This document shows, piece after piece, positions 1-5,154 of a stretch of 5,606 nt of DNA. The translations under genes were made by a program, and so were the position numbers. The stretch is taken from assembly GCA_002293265.1 (NCBI GenBank), contig DBCW01000095.1, forward strand, positions 4,767 to 10,372. Reading direction: 5' to 3'. The notes beneath the pieces were generated by a model. The model did not search any database. It had not been told where the DNA came from and worked only from the letters and a program-made list of their open reading frames with translations. Origin of the DNA: Eggerthellales bacterium UBA948 (lineage in GTDB: Bacteria; Actinomycetota; Coriobacteriia; Coriobacteriales; UBA8131). Numbering within the stretch: position 1 is the first letter of the stretch; each line of letters opens with the position of its first letter.

Positions 1-189
1 GATTTCTTCATCAACACCAGTGGTGGCAAGAGTCACTTCGCGAATGCTTTGCGTATTGGTTTGCCTTTGAATAATACTATCTTGCATCTGCGCAGTGAGT
101 GTTGGCATCATAAAACTAAAACCCAACACAATAACTGTGACGAGCAAAAAGATAATATATCCTAAGACTTTTCTTACTTTCGATCTCAT
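1..189 (-). CDS. Membrane-anchored protein, N-terminal fragment (possible efflux adaptor), cut by left edge
   Basis: Only the first 63 codons are present; the gene runs off the left edge with no stop. The product begins MRSKVRKVLG, a short basic stretch, followed by one hydrophobic segment at about residues 9-28. A polar, Gln/Thr-rich region follows, so the visible part looks like an N-in signal anchor with the rest outside the membrane. The ATG overlaps the upstream kinase stop as ATGA. A strong AGAGGT ribosome-binding site lies 7 nt upstream, inside the kinase gene, so translation is probably coupled and the gene belongs to the regulator-kinase operon. A basic start, one anchor and then a short helical stretch leading to 'REVTLATTGVDEEI' is compatible with a MacA/HlyD-type periplasmic adaptor. 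Such genes often follow this kind of Gram-positive two-component pair and precede an ABC transporter. That function is inference from context; other anchored lipoprotein-like or secreted proteins fit equally well. Confidence 0.75.
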   Translation of the reverse strand, partial: MRSKVRKVLGYIIFLLVTVIVLGFSFMMPTLTAQMQDSIIQRQTNTQSIREVTLATTGVDEEI

Positions 190-1619
190 GTTGCAGACCT
201 CTTTAGTATCACACTTATTCTGGTGCCAACCCCTTGTTGGCTTTCAAATCGCATGTGTCCATTGTGCAGTTTTACAATCCTTGCGCAAAGCGTAAGCCCA
301 AGCCCAACTCCACCTTGCTCTCTGGCACGAGACTTATCAACGCGATAAAAAGCTTCGGTGAGGTGCGCAAGCGATTTTTCGGGGATTCCTTTGCCATTGT
401 CTGTAACTCGTATTAGACACTCGCCTTTAGAGGCTTTTACTTCTATGCTAATAGTACCGCCTTCAGGCATTGCCTTTCGTGCATTATCCAGCAAGTTAAT
501 AACCAGGGATTTGATGAGATCGGGCTCCATCATAAAGCTTCCACCTGCACCTTTGTAAGCTAAGGTGATGTTGTCCTTTTCATATATCGGTCTCAGGTGA
601 TCGACGAGTTCTCCAATCAGTTTATTTGGAGATACCCGCAACATCTGTACCACGCCGGGATCGTTAGCCATTATCTCCAACATCTTAAATGAGAGACTTT
701 CGAGCCGCTTACCTTCAGAAAATATGTAATGAGCAGCGTCCATCCGCTCTTCTTCGGTCAGAGTTTGACTGCGCAGTAACTCGGCAAAACCGATTATAGA
801 TGTCATTGGAGTTTTGAGCTCGTGAGCAAAACTGGCCATGAAACGATCTTGATGCGCCATAGTAGATTTAAGTGAGTTAAAACCTTGTTCTAGCTGAGCA
901 GCCATAGTGTTAAAGTCATCGGCTAGCTCACTGATTTCGTCGTTGGTATTTACGTTTGCCCTGTAAGACAGGTTTCCCTCTGCCAGCTCTTTGGATGCCT
1001 TGGAAAGTCGGATAAGTGGTCTGGTGAGCAGCCATGTTACCAGATAGGTGAGTATCGCACACACAACAAGCAAGATTGCAAACACCTTATAAAATGCATC
1101 TTGTTGCTCAGCTCTTACTTCATACGCAGCATTGATGTCATAAGCAGCGTCAAGATACAAGATCTCCTCGCCAATGTTTAACATACCTTTTACTTGCAGG
1201 TAGTGACGCTGGTCGTATTCAAAGTTAGAAAATACACACTGAGTTAATTGCAATGGATTATCAATCTGTTTAAGCGCTGTGTGCAATGCTCCTGAGTTAG
1301 ATGCTGCGCCTGTCTGAGTAACATCACTTTGATACATTGTTTGACTCTCAGATGAGAGCTTGAGGGCGTCCATCGTTAATACATTTTGAGTTCTGAGTCT
1401 TTCGAGGGTATCAGAAACACTTTTGCTGTCTTTCCATTCTTCAATCTGCGAAACCATAGAAAGAGTGCTCAGGGTCATTTGATAAGCGCTGATGGCAGCT
1501 TGTTTTTCTTGCTCATAAGCGGTATTGAAAGAGATGGCAATGAGCGCGCTGCCACCTGCACCAAATAGCACAGCCAGCAGTCCTAACATGACCAAGGTTA
1601 TCTTGAGTCGAACTCTCAT
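186..1619 (-). CDS. Sensor histidine kinase with HAMP domain (OmpR-type partner)
   Basis: This is an integral membrane sensor kinase that should autophosphorylate on His and pass the phosphate to the regulator encoded just upstream (stop 30 bp before this start). Residue numbers are for 477 aa from the ATG at 1619. TM1 lies at about 6-30 and an extracytoplasmic domain at about 31-176. TM2 is at about 177-198, followed by HAMP at 199-251. The HisKA helix carries the phospho-acceptor H266 in SFAHELKTP. The ATPase domain shows an N box with N375 and N379, G1 DNGKG at 407-411, the F box FYRVDKS at 424-430 and a G2 box GGVGLGL at 436-442. All catalytic motifs are intact. A GTG two codons upstream (1625) is possible, but the only ribosome-binding-like GGA sits 7 nt from the ATG and almost touches the GTG. 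The sensor domain resembles no family I can name, so the stimulus is unknown. The next gene overlaps its stop. Confidence 0.95.
   Translation of the reverse strand: MRVRLKITLVMLGLLAVLFGAGGSALIAISFNTAYEQEKQAAISAYQMTLSTLSMVSQIEEWKDSKSVSDTLERLRTQNVLTMDALKLSSESQTMYQSDVTQTGAASNSGALHTALKQIDNPLQLTQCVFSNFEYDQRHYLQVKGMLNIGEEILYLDAAYDINAAYEVRAEQQDAFYKVFAILLVVCAILTYLVTWLLTRPLIRLSKASKELAEGNLSYRANVNTNDEISELADDFNTMAAQLEQGFNSLKSTMAHQDRFMASFAHELKTPMTSIIGFAELLRSQTLTEEERMDAAHYIFSEGKRLESLSFKMLEIMANDPGVVQMLRVSPNKLIGELVDHLRPIYEKDNITLAYKGAGGSFMMEPDLIKSLVINLLDNARKAMPEGGTISIEVKASKGECLIRVTDNGKGIPEKSLAHLTEAFYRVDKSRAREQGGVGLGLTLCARIVKLHNGHMRFESQQGVGTRISVILKRSAT
197..202 (-). promoter_or_regulatory. Ribosome-binding site of the left-edge gene
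   Basis: AGAGGT on the minus strand, 7 nt before the ATG at 189, lies inside the last codons of the kinase gene. Together with the ATGA overlap it supports the partial downstream gene being real and translated from this start. Confidence 0.65.
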
Positions 1620-1649
1620 ACACACGTCCGAAAATCTAAAATCGGCATA

Positions 1650-2309
1650 TTACACTTTGACCTCAAGCCTATAACCCACCTTGCTTACAGCTTGCAGTTC
1701 TTGATTCCAATTAACCTTTTTTCGCAATCGCTGCACGTGAAGATCTACAGTTTTGCTACCGTACTCCATCTGCCCACCCCATACTCGCTCATAGATAGAT
1801 TCTCTATAAATCGCGGTGTTTGGATTGCTGGCAAAAAACAACAGCAAGTCATATTCTTTGCGAGTTAGATGTATTTCTCTGCCATCACGTTTTGCTTTCA
1901 TGGAGTTAGTGTCGATAGTGATTCCGGCTATCTCGATAATACCGCTGCTTTTAAGATTGCGACGCAAAACAACATCTACACGCGCCAGCAGCTCGATTAT
2001 CTCAAAAGGCTTGACTATGTAATCTTCGGCACCGGCACGTAGCCCTCTAACACGGTCTTCCACAGCATTTTTTGCGGTGATGAAGATGACCGGAATCTCG
2101 AGAGGGGTGATATATTCAATAAGCTCAAACCCGCTTATCTCCGGCATCATCACATCAAGTAAGACAAGGTCATAAACTGTTTTGTCGATCATATCAACAG
2201 CTTCTGCACCATTGTAGGCACAATCACATAGATAGCCGGCCTTTGTGAGACTAAGCTTGATTAAGTTGGAAATCGGCTTTTCGTCTTCCGCGATAAGAAT
2301 TCGTATCAT
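1650..2309 (-). CDS. OmpR/PhoB-family DNA-binding response regulator
   Basis: This 219-aa, full-length transcription factor is the likely partner of the kinase downstream. The receiver domain (about 1-118) has the acidic pair E8/D9, phospho-acceptor D52 in LVLLDVMMP, switch residue T78 and conserved K100 in DYIVKPF. The C-terminal winged helix (about 125-218) has the family signature LTRKEYDLLLFF, the VWG turn and the recognition helix SKTVDLHVQRLRKKV at 185-199, ending in VGYRLEV. All phosphotransfer residues are intact. The start at 2309 has a strong GAGGTGG site 4 nt upstream. It is the first gene of the operon: the 188-bp region upstream holds PhoB-like direct repeats and a promoter candidate, which suggests autoregulation. 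The family controls envelope stress, antimicrobial resistance or nutrient genes; the target here cannot be told from the protein alone. Confidence 0.96.
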   Translation of the reverse strand: MIRILIAEDEKPISNLIKLSLTKAGYLCDCAYNGAEAVDMIDKTVYDLVLLDVMMPEISGFELIEYITPLEIPVIFITAKNAVEDRVRGLRAGAEDYIVKPFEIIELLARVDVVLRRNLKSSGIIEIAGITIDTNSMKAKRDGREIHLTRKEYDLLLFFASNPNTAIYRESIYERVWGGQMEYGSKTVDLHVQRLRKKVNWNQELQAVSKVGYRLEVKV

Positions 2310-2370
2310 TGATCCACCTCAGGCATTAGTATATGTAAAGCATGAATGCTATTCAAAGAAAAACACACGT

Positions 2371-2406
2371 AGCATCATATATCTAAACGCCATCAAAATG
2401 GCATCA
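2371..2406 (-). promoter_or_regulatory. Candidate response-regulator box: 11-bp-spaced direct repeats
   Basis: Reading the minus strand, TGATGCC (2406-2400), ATTT, then TGATGGC (2395-2389) form a 7+4+7 tandem direct repeat with 11-bp period. The spacers are AT-rich (ATTT and GTTT). A third copy, TGATGCT (2377-2371), lies 18 bp further on. Two 7-bp half-sites spaced 11 bp apart is the known architecture of PhoB/OmpR-type binding boxes. The first two copies end 9 nt before the TATGAT candidate -10, about the position of a PhoB box, and the third overlaps that -10. Binding by the adjacent regulator is inference. The site could act on the regulator operon, on the divergent GNAT gene, or on both. 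Confidence 0.45.
2374..2402 (-). promoter_or_regulatory. Candidate promoter of the regulator-kinase operon
   Basis: TATGAT at 2379-2374 (minus strand) matches the -10 consensus at 5 of 6 positions. The -35 position 17 bp upstream (2402-2397) reads GCCATT, which is poor and lies inside the direct-repeat box. This is the pattern expected of an activator-dependent promoter. Transcription would start near 2367 and give a leader of about 58 nt. An alternative is TTGACG (2421-2416) with TTTGAT 18 bp on, which would place the box over the -10 and imply repression instead. Confidence 0.35.
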
Positions 2407-2414
2407 GAAGCTGC

Positions 2415-2443
2415 CCGTCAATCTATTCACATAAAAGTATAAT
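2415..2443 (+). promoter_or_regulatory. Candidate promoter of the GNAT gene
   Basis: A perfect TATAAT at 2438-2443 has CCGTCA (3 of 6 match to TTGACA) 17 bp upstream at 2415-2420. A start near 2450 would give a leader of about 48 nt to the ATG at 2498. That start point would exclude the in-frame upstream ATG at 2450 from efficient translation. The direct-repeat box lies about 45-80 bp upstream of this start point, so shared control with the divergent regulator is possible. Confidence 0.5.
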
Positions 2444-2487
2444 ACAGGTATGTTATATTTCCCATACCGACCAACCTCAAAAACAAA

Positions 2488-2492
2488 CGGAG
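2488..2492 (+). promoter_or_regulatory. Ribosome-binding site that fixes the GNAT start
   Basis: CGGAG lies 5 nt before the ATG at 2498, while the in-frame ATG at 2450 has no purine-rich site in front of it. This favours the shorter 182-aa product. Confidence 0.6.
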
Positions 2493-2497
2493 CACAT

Positions 2498-3046
2498 ATG
2501 TCACTAACTGCAGAAAACATCTCGCGAACCTCCGCGGGAGTTAAAGATGTTGAGTCAGTATATAGAGCAGTGTTTCCAAAAGACGAGCAACTACCTATGT
2601 GGTTTTTATTTTGGCGAGCAAAAAAAGCGGGCATAGACTTCATCAAGTTTGTCGATGACAAAACCTTTGTTGGCTTTGCGTATACGATTAAACACCATGA
2701 TCTGCTGTATGTGTTCTATCTTGCAGTTGACCCCAAGCTGCACTCAAAAGGTTATGGGTCTAAGATCCTTGATTATATCGAGAAAAATCACCCGGGATAC
2801 AGGCTGGCTTTAGAGTTAGAAGACCCCGATCAATTGGCTGACAACAGCGAGCAAAGACACAGACGCAAGTCTTTCTACTTAAAAAACGGCTTTGAGTCAA
2901 CCGGCATCAAGACACGCGAAGGAAAAGTAGTCTATGAATTACTCTCGAAGAACGGCACCTGCTCAATATCTGAATTTGCTGCTCTGATGAGACATTACAG
3001 TGGGTTATTGTTTAGTAGGTACTTAAAGCCGCATATAGTGAAATAA
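2498..3046 (+). CDS. GNAT-family N-acetyltransferase
   Basis: A probable acetyl-CoA-dependent N-acetyltransferase of 182 aa, cytoplasmic. The GNAT core is visible. Strands around FVGFAYTIKHHDLLYVFYLAVD (about 57-78) lead into motif A, the acetyl-CoA pyrophosphate loop LHSKGYGSK (81-89, the Q/RxxGxG/A pattern with S83-K-G-Y-G), and its helix ILDYIEK. Next come the strand YRLALELEDP (101-110) and motif B SFYLKNGF (125-132). The N-terminal stretch FPKDEQLPMWFL (26-37) and a C-terminal tail of about 30 residues after the core (152-182) may shape the substrate pocket. The substrate cannot be inferred; small amines, antibiotics and protein N-termini are all known in the superfamily. The start at 2498 was chosen over 2450 because of the CGGAG site and the TATAAT position. 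The gene is divergent from the regulator operon and is followed after 86 bp by the DUF4256 gene. Confidence 0.88.
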   Translation: MSLTAENISRTSAGVKDVESVYRAVFPKDEQLPMWFLFWRAKKAGIDFIKFVDDKTFVGFAYTIKHHDLLYVFYLAVDPKLHSKGYGSKILDYIEKNHPGYRLALELEDPDQLADNSEQRHRRKSFYLKNGFESTGIKTREGKVVYELLSKNGTCSISEFAALMRHYSGLLFSRYLKPHIVK

Positions 3047-3067
3047 AATCTCAAACGCACATTCTTA

Positions 3068-3108
3068 TATACTTTACGCTACACTGTAACAGCACACTAT
3101 TTTATTAT
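3068..3108 (+). promoter_or_regulatory. Possible weak promoter region before the DUF4256 gene
   Basis: The 86-bp gap after the GNAT gene is AT-rich. It has two -10-like hexamers, TATACT (3068-3073) and TATTAT (3103-3108). The latter has TACACT (3080-3085) 17 bp upstream, but its start would fall right at the ribosome-binding site. No terminator hairpin is seen in the gap, so the gene may equally be read from the GNAT promoter. Confidence 0.25.
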
Positions 3109-3132
3109 TGGGATAAGGGGGAGTACTAAGTC

Positions 3133-3714
3133 ATGTCGCATAGTTCAATCGGCAACACTGCTCGCGGGCAAAATGTGAAAAAGCAACGAGATATTCTGGT
3201 GATTTTAGAAACTCGTTTTAATGGGCATATGTATCGCCACGGTAGCGTCGAGTGGGTTGATGTTGTTAAGCGGATACAAGCAAACCCTAAAAAACGTCGA
3301 GCGCTTGTAGCGATGGAGGAAACCGGTGGCGAGCCGGATGTTGTTGGTTATGATCAAAACACCGGCGAATACATCTTTTGTGATTGCAGCCTGGAAAGCC
3401 CAATAGGCAGAAGAAGCTTATGTTATGACAATGCAGCACTGGTTTCAAGAAAACGCGACAAACCCAAGGGAAGCGCAATGGAGATGGCAGCTACTATAGG
3501 CATTGAGATACTCTTAGAAGAAGAGTATAAAAGTCTTCAGGCGTTAGGAAACTTTGATCTGAGAACATCAAGTTGGGTTCAAACACCTGAAGACATTAGA
3601 AGTCGCGGTGCAGCGCTGTTTTCGCATAAACGTTTTAAACGAGTATTTGTTTTCCACAACGATGCCGAGTCGTACTTTGAACAGCGAGGTTTCCGCGGGT
3701 TACTGAGGGTTTAG
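3133..3714 (+). CDS. DUF4256 family protein, function unknown
   Basis: A 193-aa soluble protein without signal peptide or membrane segment. I recognise it as DUF4256 by several hallmark stretches. These are ILETRFNGHMYRHGSVEW (24-41), the EETGGEPDVVGYD core (62-74), TGEYIFCDCSLESPIGRRS (77-95), CYDNAAL (97-103) and MEMAATIGIEIL (116-127). The ending LGNFDLRTSSWVQTP...FHNDAESYFEQRGFRG (138-189) also fits. Length is close to the family's usual size as I recall it, and the gene looks intact. No biochemical role is known to me. The dense conserved acidic, Cys and Arg residues (D69, D74, D84, R93, R94, Y98, D99) suggest a catalytic or ligand-binding site, which is inference. Translation starts at 3133 behind a strong AGGGGGAG site 9 nt upstream. 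It ends 27 bp from the convergent kinase gene. Confidence 0.9.
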   Translation: MSHSSIGNTARGQNVKKQRDILVILETRFNGHMYRHGSVEWVDVVKRIQANPKKRRALVAMEETGGEPDVVGYDQNTGEYIFCDCSLESPIGRRSLCYDNAALVSRKRDKPKGSAMEMAATIGIEILLEEEYKSLQALGNFDLRTSSWVQTPEDIRSRGAALFSHKRFKRVFVFHNDAESYFEQRGFRGLLRV

Positions 3715-3747
3715 TGAGGCACTAAGCAATCAATCAGTGGTTCACTG
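3711..3747. repeat. Two short inverted repeats at the convergent gene junction
   Basis: TTAGTG-AGG-CACTAA (3711-3725) contains the DUF4256 stop codon, and CAGTG-GTT-CACTG (3735-3747) contains the stop of the convergent kinase gene. Both are perfect small hairpins with 3-nt loops and a common AGTG/CACT core. They could also pair with each other in alternative folds. Neither is followed by a T-run on either strand, so they are not typical intrinsic terminators. They may still slow or mark transcript ends where the two genes meet. Confidence 0.35.
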
Positions 3748-5154
3748 GGCTTTGATGAGTCTCACCCTGGCTTCAAATAGATCTCCTGTTGCATGTGCAG
3801 AAAAACTGCCGCCCATTAACTCCACCAAACTTTTAGCGATATGTAGTCCAAGCCCACTACCTTCGCTGCTGCGGGCTTGATCTCCGCGTGCAAATTGTTC
3901 GAGCAGATCATCGCACTTGTAATTAAGTGGAGTCTTGGATGTATTTTTTGCCGAGAAGATCACACTGCTTTCAGCGTAAGAAAACTCAACAAACACTCGG
4001 GTCCCGGGCATGGCATATTTAGCTATATTGCCAAAGAGATTTTCGAGCACACGCCACAGATGTCTGCTATCAGCTCTTACTGCGACGGGTAGATCCGGCT
4101 GGTCAACTACGAGATTTAAATCATTGGCCGCAAATCTATCGTCAAACTCTCCGGCAATCTGACCAACCATCTCGGTCAAATCCAGCTCCTGCATATTAAC
4201 TGCCAAGTTACCGGTACTGGCTTTGGATGCCTCCATCAAATCTGCGGTAAGAGTAGTTAGACGCGCGGATTTTTTACTCAATACATCTGTGTACTCTACA
4301 AACTTTTCGTCCTTAATAGGCAAGCCTTTGAGCAGATCTACATAACTCACAATGGATGTTAGGGGAGTACGCAGATCATGTGAAACGTTTGTGATCAGCT
4401 CAGATTTAAGCCGCTCCGATCGGATCTTCTCCTCGTTGGCTTTTTCGTAGCGAGATGATAATTGCAAGATAAACTGACACAGAAAGGTTAATCCCACGAA
4501 AAGCATGGCAGCCAGAAGAAGCAAAGGAACACTAAAATAATCCGGATAGCCCAAAGGAATATAGTCCGAAAATATTGAGCTGTCTTGTGCGACGACAACC
4601 AAGACAATGCCAAAGTTAATGAGTAGAAGCAAGCTCATCACAAGGCCTGGGGGTTTAGCCATAGTGTAGGTCTTGAAGAAGCTTATCCAATAGCAAGTGC
4701 TTATTAAGGTCTTTTCACGCAAACGGATAGTTGCTTCTATGAGTAAAGCGATTGCCAATAAGTAACTTCCAAGAGATAGAAAAAAGATCATGTAAACATA
4801 GGCATCACTTCTCCACATATACAAAAAGCAAGCAAAGACTGTGATGACGGCAACAATAACCAGCATAAAGTCAACTTTTCGCCAAGGTGGCGCTGTGTAG
4901 TTGTGTAGCGGATTTGCCTCAGAGCTTGGATCTCTGGTTTTGCATATAGCAAAAATGAGTACAACCATGCACACTATAAACAAAGGGATTGCAAGCGCCG
5001 GGTCGATCTTAATGTAGACGCTAAACTGCCTGTCGGCGTAATACTCATAAGCCATGCTGAGCCCTCGCATTACGGAGACGGATGCAAAAAACCCAACAAT
5101 AATCGCACCTATTGCAAGCGCCCAAAATCCTGCTCGGCGAGTACTAAGTGTCAT
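3742..5154 (-). CDS. Multi-pass sensor histidine kinase with variant G1 box
   Basis: A 470-aa membrane histidine kinase, partner of the overlapping regulator. About six hydrophobic segments (roughly 8-29, 52-72, 94-113, 119-140, 169-190, 208-231) have short loops, with no HAMP and no large external domain. It therefore probably senses within the membrane or through a partner. A short linker (RYEKANEEKIRSERLKSELI) leads into HisKA with H259 in NVSHDLRTPLTSIVSYVDLLK. The ATPase domain has N372 and N376 in the N box and FARGDQARSSEGSGLGL (421-437), with G2 as GSGLGL. The G1 box reads KNTSKTP (403-409), so the usual Asp is N404 and the first Gly is Ser. I recall the same KNxS form in many Bacillota kinases with this SYVDLLK signature, so it is probably active. 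Its ATG overlaps the regulator stop as ATGA, with AGGTGGTG 8 nt upstream. Confidence 0.94.
   Translation of the reverse strand: MTLSTRRAGFWALAIGAIIVGFFASVSVMRGLSMAYEYYADRQFSVYIKIDPALAIPLFIVCMVVLIFAICKTRDPSSEANPLHNYTAPPWRKVDFMLVIVAVITVFACFLYMWRSDAYVYMIFFLSLGSYLLAIALLIEATIRLREKTLISTCYWISFFKTYTMAKPPGLVMSLLLLINFGIVLVVVAQDSSIFSDYIPLGYPDYFSVPLLLLAAMLFVGLTFLCQFILQLSSRYEKANEEKIRSERLKSELITNVSHDLRTPLTSIVSYVDLLKGLPIKDEKFVEYTDVLSKKSARLTTLTADLMEASKASTGNLAVNMQELDLTEMVGQIAGEFDDRFAANDLNLVVDQPDLPVAVRADSRHLWRVLENLFGNIAKYAMPGTRVFVEFSYAESSVIFSAKNTSKTPLNYKCDDLLEQFARGDQARSSEGSGLGLHIAKSLVELMGGSFSAHATGDLFEARVRLIKAQ

Larger units (their letters stand above)
2310..2497. other. Divergent intergenic region between regulator and GNAT gene
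   Basis: This 188-bp AT-rich spacer holds the two outward-facing promoter candidates and the direct-repeat box. It also holds a small inverted repeat, AGCAT-GA-ATGCT (2339-2350), in the leader of the regulator transcript. The inner part of the box also reads as an inverted repeat, GCCAT-CAAA-ATGGC (2389-2402), so a dimeric helix-turn-helix repressor is an alternative reading of the same bases. No small gene with a ribosome-binding site was found in it. Confidence 0.6.

Noticed and set aside
95..558. Plus-strand open frames of 60-66 codons opposite the first kinase (95-295, 234-416, 358-558)
   Set aside because: They are antisense to conserved kinase domains or to the left-edge gene, lack good ribosome-binding sites and encode no recognisable protein.
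1620..1625. GTG at 1625 as the first kinase start
   Set aside because: It adds only two residues, and the weak GGA site is too close to the GTG but well spaced for the ATG at 1619. The choice is not certain.
1386..2442. Plus-strand open frames at 1386-1568, 1816-2022 and 2245-2442
   Set aside because: They are antisense to the kinase and regulator genes or cross the promoter region. No protein-like features were found.
2450..2497. Upstream ATG at 2450 as the GNAT start (16 extra residues)
   Set aside because: It has no ribosome-binding site, coincides with the expected transcription start after the TATAAT at 2438-2443, and the ATG at 2498 has CGGAG at proper spacing.
2404..2661. Minus-strand 85-codon frame over the GNAT 5' end
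   Set aside because: It is a shadow of the GNAT gene crossing its promoter, with no supporting ribosome-binding site or family resemblance.
3047..3132. Terminator or riboswitch between the GNAT and DUF4256 genes
   Set aside because: No stable stem or T-run after a stem is visible in the 86-bp gap, and it is too short for a typical riboswitch.
3735..3750. Intrinsic terminator for the converging genes
   Set aside because: The hairpin stem is only 5 bp and no T-tract follows on either strand, so it was kept only as an inverted repeat.
3287..4092. Short frames opposite DUF4256 (3287-3478, minus) and the second kinase (3877-4092, plus)
   Set aside because: They lie opposite strongly conserved coding sequence and have no independent support.
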